43,346 bases of DNA from a virus. Positions 7,262 to 14,877 of the stretch are shown here, piece by piece (within the stretch, counting starts at the first letter, position 1; each line of letters begins with the position of its first letter). The DNA is taken from the IMG/VR virus record IMGVR_UViG_3300032304_000476, positions 1 to 43,346 of that record. One strand, written 5' to 3'. Below the pieces are notes generated by a model. It was not told where the DNA came from, ran no database searches, and saw only the letters and a program-made list of their open reading frames with translations. A program made the position numbers and the translations under genes.

Positions 7262-8847
7262 ACTAGATATGTAATAGAATAACGGATGGTACTGTTGATA
7301 CCAAGATTGGTCGTGGCATAGTCTAAAGTAACATTGTTGCCCGCCTGGGTTACTGACAAAGAAACTCCAGTATCGGTATTTTCTGTGTAATCATCACTCC
7401 AAGTCAAGTCAGTTGAGTCACCAGGATCAGTAGCAACCATTATGGTTCCAGTGCGGTATCTAGTAGCTCTTATCACGGTATAGTTGACCATAAAGGCTTT
7501 AGTTAGGGTAGTACTGATTGTGAACACCGATCCACTATCATCGTCGATTAAGATGTCCTGTTGTCCGCTTTCTCTAGTGTATGTTCCCATGGCCAACTGG
7601 CTGCCGTTGGTAGTGGCTATACTTACTGTATTGTTAAGATCAATTCTAGGATGGGTTGTGGAAAATGTGTCTGTTCGTTGGAACAGATCGCTAATGCTAA
7701 TGTTGTTGTTACTTTGTATACTGATAATACTAGTAAACGGAGTACCTGTGCTGCCTGTAAAGTGATTGCCTACATCATAAAAAATATTGTGTCCGCTGGC
7801 ATTGATTGCTAACACAAGATTACTACCAAATATAATGCCTTCAGCATAGATGTTGTCAAACATGTTGCCTACAATTCGTGTGCCAGTTGGCCCGCCATTA
7901 GTTACTGCCGCGGTGCCTAGCACAATGCCTCTGTACAAAGTATCAAACTGACTAGTAGAAATTGTGATTGCTTTTGTTTGCTGGTTAGTGTTGATACCCC
8001 AAACTAGACCAGAAAACACGCAACCATCAAAGGTAATTTGTTCACAAACAAGACTGCTAGTGCTGGCAAAACTTACACCAATACTTCCATTGGCATCAGA
8101 TATTAAATTAGCTGTAGTAGAGGTTCCTCGGAATCCTACATTTTGAAAACGACAGTTAGTAGCATCTTGCACTAGGAACACATCTTGTTCTGGATCAGAA
8201 TGTGTAAATCCCATGTTAGTAATGGTAATATATTGAGGGGTGGTTGCACCGGCGTTGCCAATGTTAACTCCAATATTTTGTAAACTATCCGCAGTACGAG
8301 CCACATAATCAGCTACACCGTCATCCATAACAATTAAAGAATTGTCTCCACCCTCACCTACTAATGTAGCATAAGGAGGAATCTTAATAGCACTGGTTAC
8401 ACGATATACACCTGCTGGAAAAAACAAACTGCGGCGTATTTGTGGATTTACTTCTCTGCAATAGAGTTGATACAAGGCACGATTGATGGCCGCAGTATCA
8501 TCTGTAAGACCATCGCCCGCTGCACCAAAGTCTAGCACGCTGGCAAATTGATCTAACCATGATTGTAAACTTAAAGTTATTGGATCGCCAGCAGTGGCAC
8601 CTGTTTGCACAGTGTATCCAGCGGCTTGGCCTTTGTAGGTGTAGGTGTTGGTAAAGTTTAAAATGTCACTAAATTCTGTTAAGATTTCGGTGTTGCCAAT
8701 AACAGGTGCGCCATCTTCAAGTGTACCGTTACCAATGTACAACTGGCGGGTGTCTGTTGACCAGCCTAATTCAGCACCAGCTAATTGTGGTAAATTTTCA
8801 TTTAACCCTTTACGGTTAGTGATCTGGGATATTTGTACAATGGCCAA
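7258..8847 (-). CDS. Tail spike or fibre with pectate-lyase-like beta-helix
   Basis: A 529-residue virion protein. Residues 1-50 match the short N-terminal modules of phage fibre proteins (AELGWSTDTRQLYIGNG at 25-41). From about 104 comes VLDFGAAGDGLTDDTAAI, the classic start of pectate-lyase-superfamily beta-helix spikes (a conserved DFGAxGDGxTDDTxAI), followed by many short Asn/Gly/Thr-rich beta repeats to about 400 and a small C-terminal beta domain. It would bind and perhaps cleave a host surface polysaccharide. The start is TTG at 8847 with AAGGAAG seven bases upstream; a late-promoter-like TAAATACT lies at 8879-8872. No obvious catalytic residues can be assigned. Confidence 0.85.
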   Translation of the reverse strand: MAIVQISQITNRKGLNENLPQLAGAELGWSTDTRQLYIGNGTLEDGAPVIGNTEILTEFSDILNFTNTYTYKGQAAGYTVQTGATAGDPITLSLQSWLDQFASVLDFGAAGDGLTDDTAAINRALYQLYCREVNPQIRRSLFFPAGVYRVTSAIKIPPYATLVGEGGDNSLIVMDDGVADYVARTADSLQNIGVNIGNAGATTPQYITITNMGFTHSDPEQDVFLVQDATNCRFQNVGFRGTSTTANLISDANGSIGVSFASTSSLVCEQITFDGCVFSGLVWGINTNQQTKAITISTSQFDTLYRGIVLGTAAVTNGGPTGTRIVGNMFDNIYAEGIIFGSNLVLAINASGHNIFYDVGNHFTGSTGTPFTSIISIQSNNNISISDLFQRTDTFSTTHPRIDLNNTVSIATTNGSQLAMGTYTRESGQQDILIDDDSGSVFTISTTLTKAFMVNYTVIRATRYRTGTIMVATDPGDSTDLTWSDDYTENTDTGVSLSVTQAGNNVTLDYATTNLGINSTIRYSITYLV

Positions 8848-8871
8848 TTTAGTCTTCCTTGAATTCTATTC

Positions 8872-8879
8872 AGTATTTA
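8872..8879 (-). promoter_or_regulatory. Late-promoter-like TAAATACT before the spike gene
   Basis: Minus-strand TAAATACT resembles the -10-only late promoters of T4 (TATAAATA). A transcript would begin near 8868 and leave a leader of about 20 bases that carries the AAGGAAG ribosome site of the spike gene. It sits in the short gap between the exonuclease stop and the spike start. Confidence 0.5.
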
Positions 8880-8884
8880 GCTGG

Positions 8885-9598
8885 TTAGGCTTGTAGGTAG
8901 TACTGCTCTAATCTGCGCCACCATGCGTCTTCCCAGTAGCTAAAATCTTCAGGTTTTAGTATGAATTCTTGGTAGATCGGACGAGCTAATGGGTTGCCCA
9001 TGTCGTCCACTGGTGGTTTTACACACATTAATACTACACCTTTGCGTATGTTTGTACCATACACTTCATTGTGTGCTAGAGCATAGGCGGTAAGCTGTAA
9101 GTAATAATCCTCAATCCACTCTTGTTTTTTAGGTTTGTTGGTTTGTTTAAAGTCCAGGATGCTTTCAGCTTGTTGGTGTATACCCACACAGTCTGTTGTT
9201 CCTGCATACAACTTGGGAAAATATAAAGGAATTTCCACACCCCAGAACTCATCAACATTTATTAGTCCGTCTTCAATCACAGTCTGTGCCATGGCATGAC
9301 TGGCCCAGCCAAACGGATTACTACCTTTGTCTTTTAATTCATTATTTTTTACATAGTGTTCCAAATAGGTGTGCATTCTAGTTCCGCGATTGGCAGCTTC
9401 TGTTGTGATCTGTTGTGCCTTTGCATGCCCTACGTTCTTGCGCCATTGCTCTAGTGCAGCTTTTGACTCTGCCGGCTTTGTTTTATCTAAGATAGTTGTT
9501 ACACTAGGAACTTTACTACCATCTGGAGTAGAATATAAACGCTTACCTTCTTCTGTGGTACGTGACAGTTCATGATAGGGAAATTTTGGATTATACAT
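8885..9598 (-). CDS. PD-(D/E)XK exonuclease (RecB/Cas4-like)
   Basis: A 237-residue nuclease of the RecB-like family often found in T4-like cyanophages. Motifs in order: RGTRMHTYLE at 71-80 (motif with H76), E122 (GVEIPL), D136 in GTTDCVG, D149 and K151 in ILDFKQT, and Q168 followed by a Tyr. These form the metal-binding active site. Unlike Cas4 it lacks the four cysteines of an Fe-S cluster (only two Cys are present). It probably trims or recombines phage DNA or degrades host DNA. It begins two bases after the radical SAM gene ends and has no strong ribosome site, so it likely relies on coupling. Confidence 0.85.
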   Translation of the reverse strand: MYNPKFPYHELSRTTEEGKRLYSTPDGSKVPSVTTILDKTKPAESKAALEQWRKNVGHAKAQQITTEAANRGTRMHTYLEHYVKNNELKDKGSNPFGWASHAMAQTVIEDGLINVDEFWGVEIPLYFPKLYAGTTDCVGIHQQAESILDFKQTNKPKKQEWIEDYYLQLTAYALAHNEVYGTNIRKGVVLMCVKPPVDDMGNPLARPIYQEFILKPEDFSYWEDAWWRRLEQYYLQA

Positions 9599-9600
9599 AG

Positions 9601-10977
9601 TTATAATGGAAGTTTGCGATACGCTTGTTGTTGGTCAACTGATAGACTTGTTTCATCAAGCGTGATCTGAAAATTGTGCAACAGTTGTTGATGATCCGCT
9701 GATAATATATCATAAAATTTTTTATTTCCTACCTGCATCTGAGTTTGATTAGCCCGATCATGTTTGGCAGTATCAAACAAATATAATTCAAATTGATTGT
9801 ATATTTCATTGTTGCTAGATAAAAAATCAATCATGCCATCTAAAAAATAACTTAACGAATCGTGTTGTTGATTATTAAATATAGCATGATTTCTTGCTTG
9901 TTGCAATAGATTTTTTAATTGACTTCTATATTCTATTGGCAAATTTTGTATGGTCATATGAAATGGCCGAAACATTATTACATTCTTGATAGGAATTTGG
10001 ACAAGTTGAGTTGATTTAAACCATAAATGCCACCAATCTAAATAATCAATAATATAAAAAATATTGTTAAGGTTCCATAATGGTTGAATAGTAAGTAGCA
10101 GTTGGTTATTTTGTAACTGCGGTAATATTTGTTGTAAATTTGTTGTTATTTGAGTCCACCGTCCTGGAGACCGAACATAATCATAATTTTCTTCTATACT
10201 GTCGATGCTAGCAAAAAGATTTACCTGTTTAAATTGATCAAACTGTTTAACTACACGAGTTTGTAAATTTGTAAAATTGGTTGTAACATTTAATATAATT
10301 TGGCTACTGAATGATTTTTCATTTAGCCAATCAATCAATCGCAGAGCACCTGGTTGAATCAATGACTCGCCGCCAAACAAACTTAAATTTATAGTGTGGT
10401 GTTTTTTTAATTTTTGTGTTATGTTTTCAGTAATGTCTGTCCAAACTACAGGATTGTCGGCAATATCGTGAACTAAGTCTTTTGGTATTTGCAGTTGATG
10501 TACTTGTGCATACTTACTACTAAAAGTTGGCGAGCAGGATCTACAAGCAAGATTACATAAATTAGAAAACTTAATACCAATTACGCTGTCTGTAATATTA
10601 GCTGTGGTTAAAAATTCATTGAATTGCGTACTTGAATTGTCCAACAATGCCATTGTTCGTTCACTACTGCCGGTTTGTTGTTCTGAATTATAGCATCTTT
10701 GACAATTAGAATTTAATTGTCCTTGAGACACTGATTTTTTTACTTGGTCAATAGCAGTTGGGTCTGCATCAGTGAGTAAATTACAACAACAACTGTTTCT
10801 TAAGTATGTTTTTTGTTTATTAATATCACGCTGGCCATCAAATTCTATATTAATTATGCGATTAATAAACGGAAGAACACACACATGTGGATTTTGTTTG
10901 GCCCAGTTTAATTTTTGATCTGCTTGCCAATTATTGTCCCACAGGCCAGTGCATGCAATTTTAGTTTCTTGATTCAA
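9601..10977 (-). CDS. Radical SAM enzyme, copy 1
   Basis: A 458-residue radical S-adenosylmethionine protein. The [4Fe-4S] motif is CNLACRSC with C141, C145 and C148, followed by a GGES motif near 207 that binds SAM. Before the core there is a Cys-rich part (CCC at 63-65, CQRC at 92-95) with a downstream S-x-R motif that the two other radical SAM proteins in this window share. No C-terminal SPASM cysteine cluster is seen, so it is a twitch-like or minimal type; the substrate is unknown. It starts at TTG 10977, overlapping the iscA stop (TTGA), so it is co-translated with Fe-S assembly genes. The gene is rich in A/T and in Asn and Gln compared with core genes. Confidence 0.85.
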   Translation of the reverse strand: MNQETKIACTGLWDNNWQADQKLNWAKQNPHVCVLPFINRIINIEFDGQRDINKQKTYLRNSCCCNLLTDADPTAIDQVKKSVSQGQLNSNCQRCYNSEQQTGSSERTMALLDNSSTQFNEFLTTANITDSVIGIKFSNLCNLACRSCSPTFSSKYAQVHQLQIPKDLVHDIADNPVVWTDITENITQKLKKHHTINLSLFGGESLIQPGALRLIDWLNEKSFSSQIILNVTTNFTNLQTRVVKQFDQFKQVNLFASIDSIEENYDYVRSPGRWTQITTNLQQILPQLQNNQLLLTIQPLWNLNNIFYIIDYLDWWHLWFKSTQLVQIPIKNVIMFRPFHMTIQNLPIEYRSQLKNLLQQARNHAIFNNQQHDSLSYFLDGMIDFLSSNNEIYNQFELYLFDTAKHDRANQTQMQVGNKKFYDILSADHQQLLHNFQITLDETSLSVDQQQAYRKLPL

Positions 10978-11291
10978 ATTCTAAAACTTTCGCCGCACCC
11001 ACAGCGATCCTTTTCGTTTGGGTTAATAAATTCAAAGCCTTCGTTGAGACCTTGGCGTACATAGTCTACTGTGATGCCATCTATGATGGGTAAACTTTTT
11101 TTGTCTACAATAACATTGGTGTGATTGTCAGCCATGGCAATATCACCGGGTTGTAGTGCATCTACATATTCTAACACATAAGCTAGTCCACTGCACCCTG
11201 TAGTTCTTACACCTATGCGAATACCTATTCCACCACGTTTGTCTAAATTAGATTTAATTTTACTGGCGGCGGCTTCAGTTACTTGTATCAT
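10974..11291 (-). CDS. iscA: A-type Fe-S carrier protein IscA/ErpA-like
   Basis: A 105-residue HesB/IscA-family protein that carries Fe-S clusters or iron to target proteins. All three cluster ligands are present: C33 in TTGCSG, and C97 and C99 in CGCGESF at the C-terminus. The NPNEKDRCGCGESF ending is typical of bacterial IscA, and GLNEGFEF precedes it. It overlaps iscU by 17 bases and is followed directly, through a TTGA overlap, by a radical SAM gene that needs a [4Fe-4S] cluster. The exact subfamily (IscA or ErpA) is uncertain. Confidence 0.9.
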   Translation of the reverse strand: MIQVTEAAASKIKSNLDKRGGIGIRIGVRTTGCSGLAYVLEYVDALQPGDIAMADNHTNVIVDKKSLPIIDGITVDYVRQGLNEGFEFINPNEKDRCGCGESFRI

Positions 11292-11661
11292 GTTTTGCCC
11301 TGTAGTCTGCTACTGCCGCCTTAATAGCGTCTTCCGCAAGGATCGAACAATGAATCTTAACCGGCGGGAGTGCGAGTTCCTCTGCAATTTCAGCATTCTT
11401 AATTGCGCCAGCCTCGTCCAGCGTTTTACCCTTGACCCATTCGGTGACAAGTGACGACGAAGCGATCGCCGACCCACAACCATAAGTTTTAAATTTTGCA
11501 TCTGTTATGATTCCATCTTCTACTTTGATTTGCAGGCGCATCACGTCCCCGCATGCCGGAGCCCCCACTACTCCAGTTCCTACTGAACTATCAATGGTGT
11601 CCATTTTGCCCACATTGCGAGGATTTTCATAGTGATCGATTACTTTTTCTGAATAGGCCAT
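11275..11661 (-). CDS. iscU: Fe-S cluster scaffold protein IscU
   Basis: The scaffold on which Fe-S clusters are built from sulfide delivered by IscS. At 128 residues it is complete: C37 and D39 (GAPACGDVM), C62 (TYGCGSA), C105, and LPPVK at 98-102, the HscA chaperone site. The likeness to beta/gammaproteobacterial IscU is very high along the whole length, far above that of the other genes here to bacterial proteins, which suggests a recent acquisition from the host. The ATG at 11661 has a near-perfect AAGGAG site and a sigma70-like promoter. No iscS, hscA or hscB is in the window, so the host must supply them. Confidence 0.96.
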   Translation of the reverse strand: MAYSEKVIDHYENPRNVGKMDTIDSSVGTGVVGAPACGDVMRLQIKVEDGIITDAKFKTYGCGSAIASSSLVTEWVKGKTLDEAGAIKNAEIAEELALPPVKIHCSILAEDAIKAAVADYRAKHDTSN

Positions 11662-11678
11662 TGTACACTCCTTTGTAT

Positions 11679-11707
11679 ATTATAACACACTGCTTGATTA
11701 TTTACAA
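11679..11707 (-). promoter_or_regulatory. Sigma70-type promoter of the iscU-iscA-radical SAM operon
   Basis: Minus strand TTGTAA (11707-11702), 17-base spacer, TATAAT (11684-11679), then AAGGAG and ATG 17 bases further on. The same TTGTAA-N17-TATAAT arrangement stands before uvsW. A TAAATAAT late-like string overlaps the -35 and may be chance. Confidence 0.65.
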
Positions 11708-11716
11708 CGATTTTGA

Positions 11717-12052
11717 TTAAGAGCGGCGCTTCATTGCCGCTTTGGCATTAGAATCAACTACTGCTCTGGCTTGATCTACACTCATTCCGGTTATGGCTTC
11801 GGTATTGCCTTTGAATCGAACTACTCCAGAATTTGGTTCGAGTGGCTCTAGTATGTTGCTAAGGGGCTCTTTGCTAATCAAGTCGCCTAGGTTGTCTGTG
11901 GTAACATTAACTCCAAGGCTTTTAGCCAAATCAATAAACGCTGTTTGGCTAATTTGTTTCTTAGCCGTTTCATCTTGGCTACGGCCAAGCAAAAACTGGC
12001 TTAATGCAGCCAGTCGTTGTGTGTTAGGATCTGCAACTTCGCGGATTAACAT
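11717..12052 (-). CDS. Hypothetical virion-region protein with M-x-I-x-E start
   Basis: A 111-residue soluble protein with predicted helices, for example ALSQFLLGRSQDETA and QARAVVDSNAKAAMKRR, and a basic C-terminus. It starts MLIREVADP, so residues 3-5 read I-R-E, a signature shared with three neighbours and similar to the (I/L)-x-E sites cut by the T4 prohead protease. The ATG overlaps the upstream stop (TAATG), so it is coupled to the coiled-coil protein before it. Function unknown; a capsid-internal protein is a reasonable guess from context. Confidence 0.75.
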   Translation of the reverse strand: MLIREVADPNTQRLAALSQFLLGRSQDETAKKQISQTAFIDLAKSLGVNVTTDNLGDLISKEPLSNILEPLEPNSGVVRFKGNTEAITGMSVDQARAVVDSNAKAAMKRRS

Positions 12053-12900
12053 TATCTACGTTCACGTCCTAGCCCAGCGGGCTCAATATTGGCATCCATT
12101 TCTGCATCAATGTCTTCTTCACCACCTGCAACCGGAACTTCGGCATCAATAGCAACTTCTTCTTGGCCTGGCACGGGTGGTGCAAGTTCTTCACCTGGCA
12201 CTTGTGGAGCTTGTCCAGTCACTACACCCAAGGCCTGCTCTAATTGAGTTTTGGCGCCTTGCAAGTTTTGTAACAGGCCAGCCAAGGCGGCTGTAGCATC
12301 TGTGTTGAACTGCATGGCTTGATCTACACCAACTTCGTTTTTAATCTGATCAACCAAGGCCGGTAAATCTTTGAATTGCATAGCACTGATCTGCTCGCTC
12401 ATTTTTTGTACTTGGTCAACCATGTCTTGACTGGCCAACACAACTTGAGCTTGTTGTACTTCACTTTCTTTCAGACGCTGACGTAGACTCGGACGACTTT
12501 CCATTGTGCTCATTACAGGATTGTTCATTTGCTTTTGCAAGTCCTGAATTTCTTTTTGCTTGGATTTGATAGCGTCTTGAATTTGACGTTTCTTTTGTTG
12601 TTGCTGTGCAGCCATTAGGGCTTGTTGTTGCTGAGGATTAGCAGTGGGTTGACCAGTCATTGCTTGAGTGGCTAGGGCCTGCTCTAGCATTACCAATTTA
12701 AGATATGCTGGGTCTTGTTCACTCTGGTGGAATGCTGGAGTGCGACGGTGTTCGCTAATTAGCGAACGCACACGATTTAATAGGCCCTGGGCTTGGCGGC
12801 GAGAAATAGTATCAAATTTGATACTAGTTCCAAAATAGCTTTCAAAGACCTTAGCGGCCTGTTTTGTTGGGTTGGCTACGGCCAGTTCTTGCAGTTTCAT
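12052..12900 (-). CDS. Coiled-coil virion/core-like protein
   Basis: The best start is ATG 12900 (MKLQELAVANPTKQA, 282 residues) with GAGG nine bases upstream and a late-like TAAATATA at 12929-12922; a longer frame to 12942 exists but lacks these. The protein is Gln- and Met-rich with long helical coiled-coil parts (about residues 80-145, QQQQALMAAQQQQKKRQIQ near 90-110) and an acidic, Pro/Glu-rich C-terminal tail. Such proteins are typical of prohead core or scaffold components. The N-terminus L-Q-E at 3-5 matches the signature of its neighbours. It overlaps the upstream gene by 50 bases. Confidence 0.75.
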   Translation of the reverse strand: MKLQELAVANPTKQAAKVFESYFGTSIKFDTISRRQAQGLLNRVRSLISEHRRTPAFHQSEQDPAYLKLVMLEQALATQAMTGQPTANPQQQQALMAAQQQQKKRQIQDAIKSKQKEIQDLQKQMNNPVMSTMESRPSLRQRLKESEVQQAQVVLASQDMVDQVQKMSEQISAMQFKDLPALVDQIKNEVGVDQAMQFNTDATAALAGLLQNLQGAKTQLEQALGVVTGQAPQVPGEELAPPVPGQEEVAIDAEVPVAGGEEDIDAEMDANIEPAGLGRERR

Positions 12901-13348
12901 TATCGAATCCTCGTTGTTGAATATATTTAGCCCAGTCCACACATTTGGTTAGTTGATTTTCTAGCTGTTTTTTGTGTATGATCTTACTTTCTAACTTGGT
13001 TAAAATAGTTTCACGCAGAACTGGATTTTGACTACGATCGCCAATAGCGGCTCTAATATTAATATCTTGTGTCAATGCATTTAATTTGTTGTCTACTGTT
13101 AACAATTCACGTGCTGTGTTGTAAGCACAGTTTTTGTCGGCTATACACCAACTGAGTGCGGTTCTGGTACTGTGGAATGTGCCTACTTCTGTAGCTGAGC
13201 AAAATACTTGATATCCCGGGCGTAATGGAATAATACGATATTGTCCAAATGCTTCGTATTCGCCCGAGTCGTTTTGCCAGATTAAATTAGGAGTAATATT
13301 TTTAAATTCCTGGCGGAACAAGCGTTCAAATTTTTGGTCTGGTTTCAT
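12851..13348 (-). CDS. Hypothetical protein, DUF-like phage family
   Basis: A 165-residue protein starting MKPDQKFERLFRQEFKNI. The first 75 residues look like a small alpha/beta domain (YRIIPLRPGYQVF, FHSTRTALSWCIADK) and the rest is helical (about residues 85-145). It starts with an ATGA overlap to the membrane-anchored protein upstream and overlaps the coiled-coil gene downstream by 50 bases. Function is not recognised; position places it in a late, virion-type gene block. Confidence 0.75.
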   Translation of the reverse strand: MKPDQKFERLFRQEFKNITPNLIWQNDSGEYEAFGQYRIIPLRPGYQVFCSATEVGTFHSTRTALSWCIADKNCAYNTARELLTVDNKLNALTQDINIRAAIGDRSQNPVLRETILTKLESKIIHKKQLENQLTKCVDWAKYIQQRGFDNETARTGRSQPNKTGR

Positions 13349-13608
13349 TTAAGAACGTAATGTGATATAAGATAAATTACCGAAGCTGATAAAAATCCAA
13401 TGATTCCAACCCCCCACCCGATTAATCTATCTGTGCTTTTTTCACTCAGTTTGCTTACACTAGCTTTAACTTCTTGGACCATAGTGCAAAGATGTGAGAT
13501 ATTTTCACTCATGGCAGACATTTTGTCTTCTAACGCATTGTAGCGTTCAGCACAGAGTTCTACATGCGCTTCTAGGCTTTTCTTTTCAATATCAGTAGCT
13601 TCGACCAT
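13345..13608 (-). CDS. Small coiled-coil protein with C-terminal membrane anchor
   Basis: An 87-residue protein: residues 1-58 form a likely coiled coil (heptad-like pattern in LCAERYNALEDKMSAMSENI), and residues 63-84 (IGWGVGIIGFLSASVIYLIS) form one membrane span, followed by HYVLK. This layout is that of XhlA-type haemolysin/holin accessory proteins and some phage spanin- or holin-like proteins. It may take part in lysis or be a membrane-bound assembly factor. It has a T4-like late promoter TATAAATA at 13665-13658 and overlaps the next gene by ATGA. Confidence 0.75.
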   Translation of the reverse strand: MVEATDIEKKSLEAHVELCAERYNALEDKMSAMSENISHLCTMVQEVKASVSKLSEKSTDRLIGWGVGIIGFLSASVIYLISHYVLK

Positions 13609-13652
13609 AATGTTCTCTTTATTTTAGCGGATTAGCTCTTGGGCAAATCCTA

Positions 13653-14081
13653 TCAATTATTTATAGAAATAGGAGCAAACCAAATGTTTTGCTTGGGGCC
13701 GGCAGTAATCAAAACTGATTCAATGTCTGGCGTGTTATTGAGTTCGCGCAACATAGGAACTCCCGTGGCATCCGCTCTTAACACCCGAGTAGGATCGTCC
13801 TCTGGGCCATAAACTCCGTCAGTTTCTGTTTCAAATTCAAACATCCATCGAGTACCGGTCTGATCTTGTATTGGTGTAGTAAGCGCAAACAATTGTGTGC
13901 GGAGTCCTAGAATTTGTGTAATAGTTTCCCAATTACGTTGTTGATTGCGACTGCGATTCCAAGATTCAGTATCCTGTATCACTTGTCCAGCACGATCTCG
14001 GAATGGCATTTGAGCTGGTTTACAATGACCAGTTATGCCAGTCACAGTGATGTCAAATCGAGTTTGGCAAGCAAATTTCAT
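13653..14081 (-). CDS. Hypothetical protein of the late block
   Basis: A 142-residue soluble protein starting MKFACQTRFDITVTGITGHC. It is mostly beta with a charged middle (SWNRSRNQQRNWETITQILG near 40-59), a Trp-containing strand TRWMFEFETETDGVYG near 78-93, and ends WFAPISINN. Its start overlaps the stop of the upstream gene (TAATG). No family is recognised. A structural or regulatory role in virion assembly is possible from context alone. Confidence 0.7.
   Translation of the reverse strand: MKFACQTRFDITVTGITGHCKPAQMPFRDRAGQVIQDTESWNRSRNQQRNWETITQILGLRTQLFALTTPIQDQTGTRWMFEFETETDGVYGPEDDPTRVLRADATGVPMLRELNNTPDIESVLITAGPKQNIWFAPISINN
13658..13665 (-). promoter_or_regulatory. T4-like late promoter TATAAATA
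   Basis: Minus-strand TATAAATA, the exact T4 late consensus, lies over the last codons of the 142-residue gene and 50 bases before the start of the membrane-anchored coiled-coil gene, giving a leader of about 44 bases. Confidence 0.55.
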
Positions 14082-14332
14082 TATGATTTTTTACCAAGTT
14101 CATATAGAATTTCAACCTGTTCACACAAGCGATCAAGTTCTGGATTGTTATGGCGAGCTTGAAATATGTCTACCCAGCGTTTTTGACTTTCTAGTTCTTT
14201 GAGCTCTTGTTGTAGAGCAGGATCTTGACTGTGTAGTTCTCTATGGGTGCTTCCGGGTTGCCGAGCATACACTGTGCGGCCACCATCAGGACTTTCAAAT
14301 ATTGTCACTTCAGTGATTTTGTTAACCATCAT
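14081..14332 (-). CDS. Hypothetical protein, 83 residues
   Basis: Starts at ATG 14332 or, equally possible, ATG 14329 (MMVNKITEVTIFESPDGG). The N-terminal third is beta, the rest helical and charged (LQQELKELESQKRWVDIFQ near 41-59; LDRLCEQVEILYELGKKS to the end). It overlaps the next gene by TAATG. A late-like TAAATACT ends only three bases before the first ATG, so the mRNA should have no leader. No known domain is seen; the sequence pattern is that of a small phage structural or assembly protein. Confidence 0.75.
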   Translation of the reverse strand: MMVNKITEVTIFESPDGGRTVYARQPGSTHRELHSQDPALQQELKELESQKRWVDIFQARHNNPELDRLCEQVEILYELGKKS

Positions 14333-14335
14333 GCT

Positions 14336-14343
14336 AGTATTTA
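14336..14343 (-). promoter_or_regulatory. Late-promoter-like TAAATACT giving a leaderless transcript
   Basis: Minus-strand TAAATACT is followed by AGC and then the ATG at 14332. With T4 late-promoter geometry (five bases between TAAATA and +1) the transcript would begin at the A of the start codon. Confidence 0.5.
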
Positions 14344-14375
14344 CGTTATTAAAATGTCAGCAATATATAAGTCAA

Positions 14376-14403
14376 CAAAAAACCCACCGTAGTGGGTTTT
14401 TTA
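14376..14403 (-). terminator. Intrinsic terminator after the 127-residue protein gene
   Basis: Stem CCCAC/GTGGG with loop CGTA, flanked by A6 and T6, so AAAACCCAC...GTGGGTTTT extends the stem. It lies 20 bases after the stop of the 14424-14807 gene. The symmetric A and T runs could stop transcription from either side. Confidence 0.85.
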
Positions 14404-14423
14404 TTCAATCAACCTAAGGTTGA

Positions 14424-14807
14424 TTATGCTGCCAACTTGAAACCAGCGTTTGTAGCTGAGTCTAATTGGAAACCAGTAGCTGTGATGTTTGCAGCAGCCA
14501 AGAATGTTGCGGCGTTGGCAAATGCACCTGTTGGGAAAACACCAAAACTCAATACTGTGCCATCAACTTGATACATAGCAACTGTACTTGTTTGCTGAAT
14601 TGCTTGAAGAACGTTAGACACGTACTCGTTTACACCTTGTTGTCCTACAACTGTGGTGTTGGCAACTGCACGGAAAAAGTCCAATTTTGGACCAGCAAAG
14701 TTAACAGGTTGTCCTGCTGTGGATGCTGATGGGCTAACTGGGCCATTCAATACGTCTGTTGCAAATACTGGTTGGGCGTCGCCCGAAACAATAGTAATAT
14801 AAGCCAT
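14424..14807 (-). CDS. Small, probably abundant virion-type protein
   Basis: A 127-residue protein starting MAYITIVSGDAQPVFATD, low in charge and rich in Ala, Thr, Val, Gly and Asn, which resembles phage decoration or head/tail surface proteins. It stands alone: late-like TAAATATT at 14854-14847, a perfect AAGGAG ribosome site seven bases before ATG 14807, and a strong terminator just after the stop. This monocistronic layout is unusual in a window where most genes overlap, and suggests very high late expression. The virion role is inferred, no family is recognised. Confidence 0.75.
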   Translation of the reverse strand: MAYITIVSGDAQPVFATDVLNGPVSPSASTAGQPVNFAGPKLDFFRAVANTTVVGQQGVNEYVSNVLQAIQQTSTVAMYQVDGTVLSFGVFPTGAFANAATFLAAANITATGFQLDSATNAGFKLAA

Positions 14808-14846
14808 TTTTAAATCTCCTTAGTATATGGACACAGAGGTCCTGCT

Positions 14847-14854
14847 AATATTTA
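14847..14854 (-). promoter_or_regulatory. Late-promoter-like TAAATATT before the 127-residue protein
   Basis: Minus-strand TAAATATT in the 70-base gap between genes. It would give a leader of about 36 bases with the AAGGAG site. Confidence 0.5.
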
Positions 14855-14877
14855 CCTTTTGGAACAAAAAAGGAGAG

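Noticed and set aside
8885-9598. Cas4 nuclease with an Fe-S cluster as a client of the phage IscU/IscA
   Set aside because: Only two cysteines are present, not the four needed for the Cas4 cluster; it is a plain RecB-like exonuclease.
11699-11706. TAAATAAT as a late promoter for iscU
   Set aside because: It overlaps the -35 of a better sigma70-type promoter with 17-base spacing, and iscU is not a virion gene; probably chance.
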